NCBI RefSeq assembly: GCF_016918785.1
Contig: NZ_JAFFPT010000003.1
Coordinates: 31,253-95,252, forward strand
Direction: 5' to 3'
Length of the DNA stretch: 64,000 nucleotides
From: Leptospira ainazelensis
Lineage (GTDB): Bacteria > Spirochaetota > Leptospiria > Leptospirales > Leptospiraceae
Of this stretch, positions 55,046-63,612 are shown one piece after another (positions within the stretch are counted from its first letter, which is position 1; each line of letters begins with the position of its first letter). The position numbers were made by a program, and so were the translations under genes. The notes under the pieces are model-generated. The model saw only the letters and a program-made list of their open reading frames with translations. It did not search any database and was not told the DNA's origin.

Positions 55046-55756
55046 ATGTCATCTACTGAAACCACGGAAGCCGAATTTGTAAATGTCGCGGGAGTTGCGA
55101 CCAGCGTAGAAGAAGCGGTTCGAACCAGACACAGCGTTCGAGACTATGAATCGAGGCCGATTGAAGAGGACGTTTTGCAGGATCTTTTTCAAAAATCGCT
55201 TAGAGCCCCGAGTTGGAAAAACAGCCAGCCCTGGAAGGTGCACGTCGTAAGCGGAGAGAGAAGGGGGAAGATGGCGAATCTTCTTATGGAAAGGGCGAAA
55301 AAAGGAGAACCGATTCCGGATACGATTTGGCCGGCTTCATTTCCGGCGAGTGCAAAAAAAAGAATGTTCGATCTTGGAATGAAAATCTACGGAGTGGCCG
55401 GGATCGAGCGTAAGGACAAAGAAGCAAGAGACAACTTTATGCTTCGCAACTTTGATTTTTTCGGAGCTCCTACTGCGGTTTTTATCACTACCGAATTCGA
55501 ACTGAACTTTTACATAGCGCTTGATATCGGATGTTATTTGAATACCTTAATGTTACTCGCTCGAGGTTATGGTTTGGGATCGGTTCCTCAGGCCGCGTTA
55601 TCCGCCTTTCCGGAGGTGGTAAGATCGGAGTTGGGTCTTTCCGAATCGGAGAAGGTGGTTTGCGGATTGAGCCTGGGATATCCAAAAGCGGATTCCGATC
55701 TCAATCGGTTTCATACTCCGAGAGAATCGACCGGAGATATTGTTAAGTTTTATTGA
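55046..55756 (+). CDS. Nitroreductase family FMN oxidoreductase
   Basis: The 236-aa protein has the nitroreductase entry RTRHSVRDYESRPIEEDVLQDLFQKSLRAPSWKNSQPWKVHVVSG, and later FITTEFELNFYIALDIGCYLNTLMLLARGYGLGSVPQAALSAFPEVVR and GLSLGYP. These are FMN-binding positions of the NfsB/NfsA-like fold. GGAG precedes the ATG. It should reduce nitro or quinone compounds with NAD(P)H; the inducer is presumably the ligand of the adjacent TetR. Confidence 0.9.
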   Translation: MSSTETTEAEFVNVAGVATSVEEAVRTRHSVRDYESRPIEEDVLQDLFQKSLRAPSWKNSQPWKVHVVSGERRGKMANLLMERAKKGEPIPDTIWPASFPASAKKRMFDLGMKIYGVAGIERKDKEARDNFMLRNFDFFGAPTAVFITTEFELNFYIALDIGCYLNTLMLLARGYGLGSVPQAALSAFPEVVRSELGLSESEKVVCGLSLGYPKADSDLNRFHTPRESTGDIVKFY

Positions 55757-56240
55757 TGGAAATAATCTTTCGTTGTTTCTTGCGGAAAATCTTCTTTGCA
55801 TCAAATAGATAAGTATATTAGAATATATTTGTCTATTTTGTCATAAGAATAGAAGCGAAATACATTTTGGAAAGGAGTTTAGAATAGGATAATTCGAAAG
55901 AGTTTTGTAGGAGTTTCTACAAAAGTGAGAGAGAATTTTACTTGCAAAAATGAAGTTTTTCTGATAGAGAAAAGTCACCCGAGTTTTTCCCGCCGCCTCT
56001 CCTCCTCCACCCAAAATCAGGGCGGGGCGCGCGACTTTTCGCAGAGGATTGTCGTCGTATTTCCGACAGAGAAATCTTGGAATTCCAATCATCGTTTGTG
56101 TGTAAGGTTTTGTTAAAGAAACCTTACACTCTCAGTAAGACTCATCTGAAAAACGTGTTTTCTAAAAAGAAAATTTCTAACTCTCGCATAACGAGTATTT
56201 TGCGAACTTAAAAATCCGATTTCCTCGATTCTTTTTTTCC
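55757..56240. other. Intergenic with old inverted repeat
   Basis: The 484 bp hold the dispersed element at 55908-56056 and, at the 3' side, no coding signal. Confidence 0.4.
55908..56056 (-). repeat. Truncated inverted copy of the MITE-like family (copy D)
   Basis: Read on the minus strand it parallels the interior of 59806-60068: CGACAATCCTC, then the C-rich block, GGGTGGAGGAGGAG, TTTGCAAGTA and finally the GTAGAAACTCCTAC motif. The terminal inverted repeats are absent. It shows the uninterrupted state (CACCCAAAATCAGGGCGGG) of the site where copy C inserted. Confidence 0.6.
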
Positions 56241-56411
56241 TCACTGAAGAAGTGCGATGGAACGACCGATGTATCCGACTACCGTCAGGAGGACCAAAAA
56301 CAATCCGAAAGAAAGAAGTGCAATACTAAGTCCGATCGGTGTATCCCAGCTATACCATTTTCCAAGCGAAAGCTTGACGGAATTTTCGAATTCTTTGTCC
56401 TTTGAATGCAT
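56241..56411 (-). CDS. Small membrane protein, 56 aa
   Basis: AAGAGG seven bases before the ATG at 56411 is a clear ribosome site and the ORF ends TGA at 56241. The peptide opens MHSKDKEFENSVKLSLGKWYSWDTPIG and continues as one hydrophobic helix (ALLSFGLFLVLLTVVGYIG), ending RSIALLQ. It is divergent from the MarR gene. It is too short for most gene callers, and its family is unknown. Confidence 0.6.
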   Translation of the reverse strand: MHSKDKEFENSVKLSLGKWYSWDTPIGLSIALLSFGLFLVLLTVVGYIGRSIALLQ

Positions 56412-56487
56412 GAGAAAACCTCTTCTGTCTTTTTCTTTTCTACTCGATGCTAAGATTGATTGAGTATCTTAATGAATCTAACTAAAT

Positions 56488-56973
56488 ATGTCAACTGATA
56501 ATCTGAATCATTCCCTCCGTGAGGAGCTCCTACAAAAACTTTCCCTGGTAAGTCATCATTCCAGCAACGCGACCGTTCTCTTCCACCAAGCGGCCGCCGA
56601 AAAATTCGGGCTGAATGCAACAGATATGAAAACCCTTCCACTTTTGGAAGAAGGCCCTATCGTCGCCGGAAAACTGGCGGAATCCCTCGGTTTGACCACC
56701 GGTGCGGTCACTTCGGTGATCGATCGTCTGGAAAGGGTGGGACTTGTTCGTCGAGTGGCCGATCCGAACGATCGAAGAAAGGTCGTAGTCGAGTTGATAA
56801 ACGAGGCCATTCAAGAAGCGGGTAAAATCTATTCTCCGATGGGAAACGCGATGATGAGTCTTTTTCAAAACTACAGCGATGAAGAATTGGAACTTCTCAT
56901 ACGATTTCAAGAAGAGACTGCCAAAATTCTCATCCAAGAAGCGACTCATCTTCGTAATCTTTCCAAATCTTAA
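56488..56973 (+). CDS. MarR-family regulator
   Basis: The 161-aa protein has the winged-helix core: FGLNATDMKTLPLLEEGPIVAGKLAESLGLTTGAVTSVIDRLERVGLVRRVADPNDRRKVVVEL, with the wing DPNDRRK. The ATG has no clear ribosome site. Bases 56521-56540 near its start (GAGGAGCTCCTACAAAAACT) resemble the dispersed GTAGGAGCTCCTAC repeat, though they encode a normal MarR helix (REELLQKL). It probably regulates the divergent small gene and itself. Confidence 0.9.
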   Translation: MSTDNLNHSLREELLQKLSLVSHHSSNATVLFHQAAAEKFGLNATDMKTLPLLEEGPIVAGKLAESLGLTTGAVTSVIDRLERVGLVRRVADPNDRRKVVVELINEAIQEAGKIYSPMGNAMMSLFQNYSDEELELLIRFQEETAKILIQEATHLRNLSKS

Positions 56974-57306
56974 GAAGAACTCCGAGACAAACTATATTCC
57001 ATATTTATCAAGTGTTTTGAAAATCTATACGTCGGATTTTTTCAAGAACCCGCTTTGGGAGAAAAGAAAGGTATTGAGATTCTAAAAATTCAGATTCTCC
57101 AGTCGATCCGTTTCGGAAGCGAAATAGGACTTCGAGAATCGTTTGGAAACTTGGATAAGATTCGATTCTTTGGAAGAGCCTCGGATTGCGGAAAGAGAAA
57201 ATTTCCGCCAGAACGAATTCTGAAACAGAGAATCTTTGTATGGAAATTTATTTCCTCGTTTTCAAAACTGGTTTCAAATTTGGATCCCCGGTTTTTGGAG
57301 AATTTA

Positions 57307-57642
57307 ATGTCCGAAATTTTAGTGATCTTTACGCTCCTCATTCTTTCCCCTTTGGAACTCAAGTTGATCAGCGAACGTATCGACGTTCGTACGGGGGTTT
57401 CCGATGGAAAATCCGAGTTTATTTTTGAAAATACGCAGAGCGGTTTTTCTTTGATCGGGAAAAAAATGTCGGCACTAAAAGGGAACGAGCCTTCCAGAGA
57501 CTGTATCATCAATCTCTCAGAGCAAGACGGAGGTTTTCTGGGAAAAACGGTAAATAATTCTCCGAAAAATTTAGGTTTGACCAAGGGATTCGATCATTCC
57601 ACGTTAGCCGATCTCTGCAAAAAAACGTTTGTCAAAAAATAA
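57307..57642 (+). CDS. Paralog 1 of a tandem small secreted protein pair
   Basis: GGAG six bases before the ATG at 57307 fixes the start; the open frame further upstream is not used. The 111-aa protein has an N-terminal hydrophobic segment (ILVIFTLLIL), then a charged body with SRDCIINLSEQDGG and a final LADLCKKTFVKK. It is about half identical to the next protein at 57702, with both Cys conserved. No family is recognised; a periplasmic role is likely. Confidence 0.65.
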   Translation: MSEILVIFTLLILSPLELKLISERIDVRTGVSDGKSEFIFENTQSGFSLIGKKMSALKGNEPSRDCIINLSEQDGGFLGKTVNNSPKNLGLTKGFDHSTLADLCKKTFVKK

Positions 57643-57701
57643 TTCTCAAAACTAAAAAACGAACTCAAAAAGAAAGACCTTCCGGCGTTGGAAAGAATAA
57701 G

Positions 57702-58049
57702 ATGGTTTTAGTTAAATCGATTTTTATTTTTACAATCCTCATTCTTTCCGAAACCGAACTCAAGCTGATAAGCGAGCAGATCGAAACAAACTCAACGATC
57801 TCAAAATCGGAAGGAAAGTTCGAATACACTTTTGAAAATACAAAGGAGGGCGCTCAGTTTCTTTCCCAAAAAATGAAGGAGCTCCGAGGAACGTTTTTTT
57901 CGGAAGAATGTATCATCAATCTTTCCCGGAGCGACGAAGGTCATTACGACAAATGGGTTCGTGATTCTCCGAAAAATATAGGAGACTTTGGGAATCTCGA
58001 TCATTTTCAACTCGCCGATCTTTGTAAAAAAGCTCACACAAAGAAATGA
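57702..58049 (+). CDS. Paralog 2 of a tandem small secreted protein pair
   Basis: The 115-aa protein has a signal-like segment (VKSIFIFTILILSE) and then ELKLISEQIETN, FEYTFENTKEGAQFLSQKM, SEECIINLSRSDEG, DSPKNIGD and LADLCKKAHTKK, each of which matches paralog 1. The two Cys probably form a disulfide in the periplasm. GGAAAGAAT precedes the ATG. The 60-bp gap between the two genes fits an operon and a tandem duplication. Confidence 0.65.
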   Translation: MVLVKSIFIFTILILSETELKLISEQIETNSTISKSEGKFEYTFENTKEGAQFLSQKMKELRGTFFSEECIINLSRSDEGHYDKWVRDSPKNIGDFGNLDHFQLADLCKKAHTKK

Positions 58050-58155
58050 TCTTGAAAACTTAAGATCTTTTCCCGTTTTTAAAAATAAAAATCACTTTGG
58101 TTTTGAATTGATTTTCCGGAGGAAAAAAAAGAAAGGATAGATCAAAGGTAAATCA

Positions 58156-59577
58156 TTGCTCGGTATTTCTGTAATCTTATATCTCCTCACAACCATTCTG
58201 ATCGGAGCGATTGCTTCGCGTTTTGTAAGCGATTCTAAGGACTACGTTCTCGCGGGGAGAAGGCTTCCTCTTTTTCTGGCTTCTTCCGCGTTGTTCGCGA
58301 CCTGGTTCGGTTCGGAGACCTTGCTCGGGGCCTCTTCTCGATTCGTAGAGGAAGGAATTTTAGGAGTGATCGAAGATCCTTTCGGCGCCGCACTTTGTCT
58401 TTTTCTGGTCGGTCTTTTTTTTGCACGTCCTCTTTACCGAATGAATATTCTCACCTTCGGAGATTTTTATAAGAATCGTTTTGGAAGAAGGGCGGAAGTT
58501 GTTTCGAGTGTTTTTATGATCCCTTCTTATTTCGGTTGGATCGCAGCCCAATTTGTCGCGTTGGGAATCATTCTTCATTCATTGACCGATCTTCCGGTTT
58601 CGACGGGAATTTTTTTAGGCGCCGGGGTCGTTTTGGTTTATACTACGATCGGAGGAATGTGGGCGATTTCTCTCACCGACTTTTTACAGACGATCTTAAT
58701 CGTATTAGGACTTGCTTATATAGTTTGGGATTTAAGCGGAAAGGCGGGCGGAATCGGCGTCGTTTTAGAATCCACAAAACCGGGTTTTTTCAGTTTTGTT
58801 CCCGAGATGAATCCGAAAAGTATTTTGGTTTATATCGCGGCTTGGATGACGATCGGGCTCGGTTCGATTCCTCAACAGGACATTTTTCAGAGGGTGATGG
58901 CTTCCAAATCGGAGAAAGTTGCGGTCTATTCTTCGCTTTTGGCTTCTTTCTTTTATCTAAGCGTGGCCTTACTTCCTTTACTCGCGGTTCTTTGTGCTAG
59001 AAAAGTTTATCCGGAAATCGCGGCTTCGGACGCACAGATGATTCTTCCCAAAACGGTTTTGGCGCACACAGGTTTGTTTACTCAGATTCTTTTTTTTGGA
59101 GCTCTTTTGTCCGCGGTGATGAGCACGGCGAGCGGGGCCATTTTAGCTCCTGCTTCCGTTTTGGGAGAGAACGTGATTCGTCCATTCTTAAAAAATCCTT
59201 CCGAAAAACATCTTTTAAGAATATTAAGAATTTCTGTTGGAGTGATCACCCTTGTTTCCCTATCGATGGCAATCACGAAAAGTAATATCTACGAATTGGT
59301 TTCGCAGGCGTCGGCTCTGAGTTTGGTTTCTCTTTTTGTTCCCTTGGTCGCGGGGCTTTTTTGGAAACATTCCACGGGAACGGGGGCTGTCGCTTCCATG
59401 ATCTGCGGCTTTTTTGTCTGGCTTTTTTGGAATTTGGGTTCTTTTGAGATTCCCGCTTCCATTCCGGGGCTTCTCGCGAGTTGGATCGCACTCCACGCGG
59501 GAGATTTTTTGGAAAGAAGGGGATACGGTTTTTCGGAGCAGGGGAACGTCGAGGAAGAATCGATACAGAAGATGTAG
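58156..59577 (+). CDS. Sodium:solute symporter (SSS family)
   Basis: TTG start at 58156, with AGG seven bases upstream. The 473-aa protein has about 12-13 helices, the entry DSKDYVLAGRRLPLFLASSALFATWFGSETLLGASS (the sodium-site core), YTTIGGMWAISLTDFLQTILIVLG and GALLSAVMSTASGAILAPASVLGENV, all SSSF family signatures. The solute could be proline, pantothenate or another; not decided by sequence. Its stop codon TAG (59575-59577) lies inside a GTAGGAGCTCTTAC dispersed-repeat motif. Confidence 0.9.
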   Translation: MLGISVILYLLTTILIGAIASRFVSDSKDYVLAGRRLPLFLASSALFATWFGSETLLGASSRFVEEGILGVIEDPFGAALCLFLVGLFFARPLYRMNILTFGDFYKNRFGRRAEVVSSVFMIPSYFGWIAAQFVALGIILHSLTDLPVSTGIFLGAGVVLVYTTIGGMWAISLTDFLQTILIVLGLAYIVWDLSGKAGGIGVVLESTKPGFFSFVPEMNPKSILVYIAAWMTIGLGSIPQQDIFQRVMASKSEKVAVYSSLLASFFYLSVALLPLLAVLCARKVYPEIAASDAQMILPKTVLAHTGLFTQILFFGALLSAVMSTASGAILAPASVLGENVIRPFLKNPSEKHLLRILRISVGVITLVSLSMAITKSNIYELVSQASALSLVSLFVPLVAGLFWKHSTGTGAVASMICGFFVWLFWNLGSFEIPASIPGLLASWIALHAGDFLERRGYGFSEQGNVEEESIQKM

Positions 59578-59656
59578 GAGCTCTTACAAAATAAAAAGAG
59601 ACTTTTCTCTTGCAAAAAGTTTTTTAGAATCAACAAGGATCCCAATCGGAATTTTT

Positions 59657-60116
59657 GTAGGAGTTCCTACAAAAAGAAGGGGTTATTTTTACTTGCAAAG
59701 ATGAGGTTTTTCTGATAGAGGAAAGTCACCGATTTTTTCCCTGCGACGCGATCCGTAAAGAGCGTCGCATTGAGTTAATCCGCCTCTCCTCCTCCACCCA
59801 ATCAGCATAACCTTACCCACAAAGTGCTTTGAATCTTAAGAAAAATCTGTCGTAACAACGACAGTCCTCCGTAAAACGAAAGCCCCGTCCTGAAATTTTG
59901 GGTGGAGGGGCGGGAGGCGGAAGACTCCCGGCGATTTTCCTATATCACAGGATTAAAACTTTGCAAGGAATATTCTCTCTCAGAGCTTTTGTAGGAACTC
60001 CTACAAAAAGTCATACTGGGATCCTTCTTCATTCTAAATCGCTTTTCTAACTTGTGGGTAAGGTTATGCAATCAGGGCGGGGCCGCGCGACTTTCACGGA
60101 GGATTGTCGGAACAGA
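59657..60116 (-). repeat. Older inverted copy of the MITE-like family, split by copy C
   Basis: The flanks 59657-59805 and 60069-60116 together align, on the minus strand, with the intact copy D at 55908-56056. A younger copy in the opposite orientation sits in the middle (59806-60068). The left flank also contains a 40-base nested hairpin insert (TGCGACGC/GCGTCGCA, 59742-59769) absent from copy D. Confidence 0.6.
59806..60068 (+). mobile_element. MITE-like element, 263 bp, no ORF (copy C)
   Basis: Begins CATAACCTTACCCACAA and ends TTGTGGGTAAGGTTATG, perfect 17-bp terminal inverted repeats. The 7-bp duplication CAATCAG stands at 59799-59805 and 60069-60075. Internal landmarks: hairpin CTGTCGTAACAACGACAG (59847-59864), GTAGGAACTCCTAC (about 59993-60006). 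There is no ORF, so transposition would need a transposase in trans. Insertion into an older inverted family member is shown by the uninterrupted copy D. Confidence 0.75.
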
Positions 60117-60332
60117 GGGGGGATTGAATATTAAGGAAAGAACCCGACAAGAAAATTACAAATCCAATCCAGATCTTTTTTCGCTGAACGCTCCGGACTT
60201 AGACACTCATTCAAAGGCCTTCTTCTTTTTCAAAAGACGATCCGAAAAAGGAAGAAAAAATTTTCCCAATAATTTCTTTTCTCGTAAGGATCGCACGTCA
60301 AACTATGGTCAAAAGTATTTTCGGAGAATTCA

Positions 60333-61346
60333 ATGCCGCCCGTTTTAGACGATTCCATTGCGTTTGAGAGAAGACAGGAATCCCAGACGCGTTTGGGAGA
60401 AGCCTTCCAAGGACTCTGGATGGAAAACGAAATCAGTTTTGCCATCGCCGGAGGAGGATGTAAGGCGTTTTACGGATTGGGTTTTGGACATGAGATGAAA
60501 TCCTGGGGAATAAAATTCCGGGAAGTTTCCGGAGTTTCCGCGGGAGCTGCCATGGCTCTCTGTTTGATCTGCGACGGAGAAGAAGAATGTGTGGCCTTCT
60601 TCGAAAACATCGTAAGAAAAAATCCTCAGAACTTCTATCTAAGCCGTCTTTTCAAAGGGGAACGGGCGTTTCCTCACGAAGAGATGTATCGAAAGACGAT
60701 TCGTTTTGGAATGGACTTCGAAAAGATCAAAAAATCCGGGACAAAAGTTTTCATCCATACGTTACGCGCCATCCCTAAAAACGATTCCCTGAAGAATAAG
60801 TTTCGTCTTGCGAGATTGATCGCCGAAACCGCAAAAGCCTTTTTAGAAGACGAGAGGGACCGCTCTCGAGGACTGAATACGGAAAGGATGCAGAGAGTTC
60901 TTAGAAATTGGAATATGAAAGAAATTTTATTTACCGAAAAGGATTTCGACGATCCTCAGACGGTGGAGCAGATCATTCTCAATTCTTCTTCCGTTCCTCC
61001 CGTGGTCTCCGTTCAGAGTCACGGAAAAGAATATTACTTTGACGGAGGATTGACGAACAATCTTCTCTTAGAGGCCTTTCCACCCGACAGCAAGACGATA
61101 GGAATCTACTACGAGCCAACGACGATCGTAGGGAAGGATCCAAAACTTCTCGAGAGATGTTTTTTACAAACCCCTTCCGAACCATTGCCGATCACTTCTT
61201 TCGATTATACCGATCCCGTCGGTGTTCGAGGCGCATACGAACTCGGAAAACAAGACGCTCGGCTTCAGAAGGAGCGAATTTTCGAATATCTCAAGAGAGA
61301 CTGGGCAAAAGCGGTTTCCTCATTCAAATCCAAAACGAATTCTTAA
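60333..61346 (+). CDS. Patatin-like phospholipase
   Basis: The 337-aa soluble protein has oxyanion loop GGGCK (40-44), nucleophile S69 in REVSGVSAGAAMAL and the DGG motif in YYFDGGLTNNLLLEAF, so the Ser-Asp dyad is intact. GGAG precedes the ATG. No signal peptide is seen, so it should be cytoplasmic, unlike the lipoprotein patatin at 31745. It is probably monocistronic, after a region of dispersed repeats. Confidence 0.9.
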   Translation: MPPVLDDSIAFERRQESQTRLGEAFQGLWMENEISFAIAGGGCKAFYGLGFGHEMKSWGIKFREVSGVSAGAAMALCLICDGEEECVAFFENIVRKNPQNFYLSRLFKGERAFPHEEMYRKTIRFGMDFEKIKKSGTKVFIHTLRAIPKNDSLKNKFRLARLIAETAKAFLEDERDRSRGLNTERMQRVLRNWNMKEILFTEKDFDDPQTVEQIILNSSSVPPVVSVQSHGKEYYFDGGLTNNLLLEAFPPDSKTIGIYYEPTTIVGKDPKLLERCFLQTPSEPLPITSFDYTDPVGVRGAYELGKQDARLQKERIFEYLKRDWAKAVSSFKSKTNS

Positions 61347-61436
61347 TTCTGAATCCAAAGAGAGAAACAAAGACGAAAGAAACCTTTCTCTTTTATATTT
61401 TTTTAGATCAGAGTTTTTCCCTTAACCGGGAAGAAA

Positions 61437-61530
61437 ATTTGTAGAAGCTCCTACAAGAACCTTCCGTTCCTCCGTCTTTCGCTTTTTGCGAGATTGGTCT
61501 CCCGATTGAAAACGGAGGAGTTCCCAGAGT
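61437..61530 (+). repeat. Dispersed repeat, family 3
   Basis: AATTTGTAGAAGCTCCTAC to GGAGGAGTTCCCA, aligning with 25888-25979. The rest of 61347-61953 has no gene that I can support. Confidence 0.55.
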
Positions 61531-61953
61531 CTCCTGATCGGGGCAGGAGCCTAAAGGAAAAGAATTTTTCTTTTCCCCATTCTAAGGTAAAAATCCAAGA
61601 AGAATCGAATTCCTTTCCAAAAAGTTTAACTTTCTCCGGGAGAATCCATTTCATCCAAAGAGATAAGGAAATTTTCGCGTTACGCGGCATTGTAAAGTTC
61701 CGGAAATAAACGCCTCTTCTTAAAAAAACGGTTTCTTGATTCTAAAATGCCACCCGGGGACGTTGAATATTACAAAAAGAAGAAGTTATGAAAAAAGAAA
61801 TTCAAACGCCGGAAAATGTGTCAGAATCTCCTTGACCGTATACTACAAGATTCTATTTTTTTCAAACACGTGTGACTAATGGGGCGAAGCTGTCTATTCC
61901 GCCACATTCTTTTTTTACTATACAAATATATAGCACTCTCTCATTCTTTCCCC

Positions 61954-62988
61954 ATGCGTTTCTTTTTAGAAAAGAAGGGAAGGTTCCTTTTAGTTCGTTT
62001 TTCATACGACTCGGAGGCCTACGAGTTCGTAAGAAGAATTCCCAAGGCAAAATGGGATCCGATTCGGAAGAATTGGGTGCTTCCTTTTTCCGAAGCCAAC
62101 TTGGACATATTCCTGAAGTTAGATTCTTCCAAAGTGGTTCTCAAGGGAGAGCTGGAGCTCCGAAGTTGGATCAAGGCTCTGAGGCTGAAGAATTCTTCCA
62201 GGAGAACGATTCAAGCGTATTACTCAAATGTAGTCTCGCTTCTAAAATGGTCGGGGAAGAATCCAAAAGAGATCGAAAAGAAGGACGTCCTAACGTTCTT
62301 AGAAGTTTCCTTTCTGGAGAAGAAATTGAGCGCGACGAGTGTCTCTTTGAGAATCCAAGCTCTGAATTCTTACTTTGGATTTCATCTGGGAAAACCTTGG
62401 TTTAAGAATCTTCCAAGACCCAAGAGGGAAAAAAAACTTCCGGATATTCTTTCTCCTTTAGAAGTTTCTAATATTCTTACCGCCCTTCCGAATCCGAAAC
62501 ACAAACTTCTTCTTTCCTTTTGTTACGCGAGCGGTCTAAGGGTGAGCGAATTGGTGAAGCTTAGACCCGAAGATATTGACGAAACGAGAAAAAGTCTCAA
62601 GGTTAGAGAAGGTAAGGGAAAGAAGGATCGTTTTACGATGCTTTCTCAGGCCTGCGCTTCTCTCTGGAAAGAGTTTCGAGAGGCAAATCCTTACGAAGAA
62701 TGGGTTTTTCCGGGACAGGATCCTTCGAAGCCCATTCACATGCGGACTGCGGAGAAAATCTTTGAGGCGGCAAGAAAAAAAGCCGGAATCAAAAAGCCCG
62801 TGAGCATTCACGGCCTCCGTCACGCTTTCGCCACTCACCTTCTGGAAGCCGGTACCAACATCAAACACATCCAGTTTTTGTTGGGCCACAAAAGTGTGAG
62901 GACCACCGAGATCTACACCCAGGTCAGTCAAGTTCGTCTCACCGAAGTTGCCAGCCCCCTCGATCTCCTAAACCTCAAAAAAAATTAG
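61954..62988 (+). CDS. Xer-type tyrosine recombinase next to an attI-like site
   Basis: Start at 61954 (MRFFLEKKG) is the start of the conserved part; an ATG at 61879 would add 25 residues. The 344-aa protein has an N-terminal domain (FSYDSEAYEFVRRIPKAKWDPIRKNWVLP), a SAM-like core-binding part, and the catalytic domain: R196 in SGLRVSEL, Lys in KGKKDRFTML, H286xxR289 in HGLRHAFATHLL, H312 in LGHKSVRTTEIYTQV and Y321. It resembles integron IntI in the AGIKKPVSIHGLRHAFATHLLEAG and C-terminal ASPLDLL parts, but the insert with RHH motif is missing between WVFP and AGI. Confidence 0.85.
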   Translation: MRFFLEKKGRFLLVRFSYDSEAYEFVRRIPKAKWDPIRKNWVLPFSEANLDIFLKLDSSKVVLKGELELRSWIKALRLKNSSRRTIQAYYSNVVSLLKWSGKNPKEIEKKDVLTFLEVSFLEKKLSATSVSLRIQALNSYFGFHLGKPWFKNLPRPKREKKLPDILSPLEVSNILTALPNPKHKLLLSFCYASGLRVSELVKLRPEDIDETRKSLKVREGKGKKDRFTMLSQACASLWKEFREANPYEEWVFPGQDPSKPIHMRTAEKIFEAARKKAGIKKPVSIHGLRHAFATHLLEAGTNIKHIQFLLGHKSVRTTEIYTQVSQVRLTEVASPLDLLNLKKN

Positions 62989-63086
62989 GCGTTTATACGC
63001 CCTTCGACTATCGCTACAGTTTTCTGCGTTTACACGAAACACGCCAGTGCTATTCTTATATCACACTCGGACAGTTTGAGTTAGGC
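62989..63086 (+). other. attI-like recombination site
   Basis: It begins at the end of the recombinase gene. It holds a perfect hairpin GGCGT-TTAT-ACGCC (62988-63001), two direct repeats GCGTTTATACG (62989-62999) and GCGTTTACACG (63026-63036), and ends in GTTAGGC (63080-63086), the canonical crossover core. There is no extended palindrome, as in attI rather than attC. Confidence 0.55.
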
Positions 63087-63117
63087 GACATCGCTAATAA
63101 AAAGCTCATAAGGAAAT

Positions 63118-63576
63118 ATGACTGAATTCAATAAAATAATCCGCTATCTAATTCCCGTATTTATTTACTTTGGATATTCTTTTGTGTTTATTAGTCTTTG
63201 GTTGTTACCGAAGATATATTTTTACGAAATATTAACAGACAGCAAAGTCGAAATTTCTCTAATTATTCCTTTCGCTGCTGGTATAGGTTTCGTTATAAGC
63301 GCAATTCATCACTATTGCTTCTGGAATGTTCCTTTTTATCCGAAAACAAAATATCGAAATTTTATTAAAAATTTGGAACAATCAAGGTTATTAAAATTCG
63401 TAAAACAAAAGAAGTATTCTGCAGTTGAAAGAAAAGGTCTACTATCTCTGATCAAACAATTTTTTCGGGAACCCAAAGTCTTGGAGAAGAAATATAGAAA
63501 ATTAAATGAAGAAGACTATTGGAGGATCATTAATATTTTATGGCATAGATTGCGAGAGGATGATTTATCTTTTTAA
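63118..63576 (+). CDS. Cassette gene 1, membrane protein of unknown function
   Basis: AAGGA stands just before the ATG. The 152-aa protein has two N-terminal membrane helices (IRYLIPVFIYFGYSFVFISLWLL and VEISLIIPFAAGIGFVISAIH), then a basic, amphipathic cytoplasmic part (FIKNLEQSRLLKFVKQKKYSAVERKGLLSLIKQFFREPKVLEKKYRKL). No family is recognised. It is the first gene of the cassette. Confidence 0.65.
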   Translation: MTEFNKIIRYLIPVFIYFGYSFVFISLWLLPKIYFYEILTDSKVEISLIIPFAAGIGFVISAIHHYCFWNVPFYPKTKYRNFIKNLEQSRLLKFVKQKKYSAVERKGLLSLIKQFFREPKVLEKKYRKLNEEDYWRIINILWHRLREDDLSF

Positions 63577-63612
63577 AAAATCAATAGTCGAAACGACTCA
63601 TTAACGGATTTA

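Noticed and set aside
56488..56545. MarR N-terminus derived from a dispersed repeat
   Set aside because: GAGGAGCTCCTACAAAAACT resembles the repeat, but the encoded helix fits normal MarR proteins, so chance similarity is as likely.
57055..57306. N-terminal extension of the first tandem paralog
   Set aside because: The paralog starts at the hydrophobic segment, and GGAG stands before the ATG at 57307.
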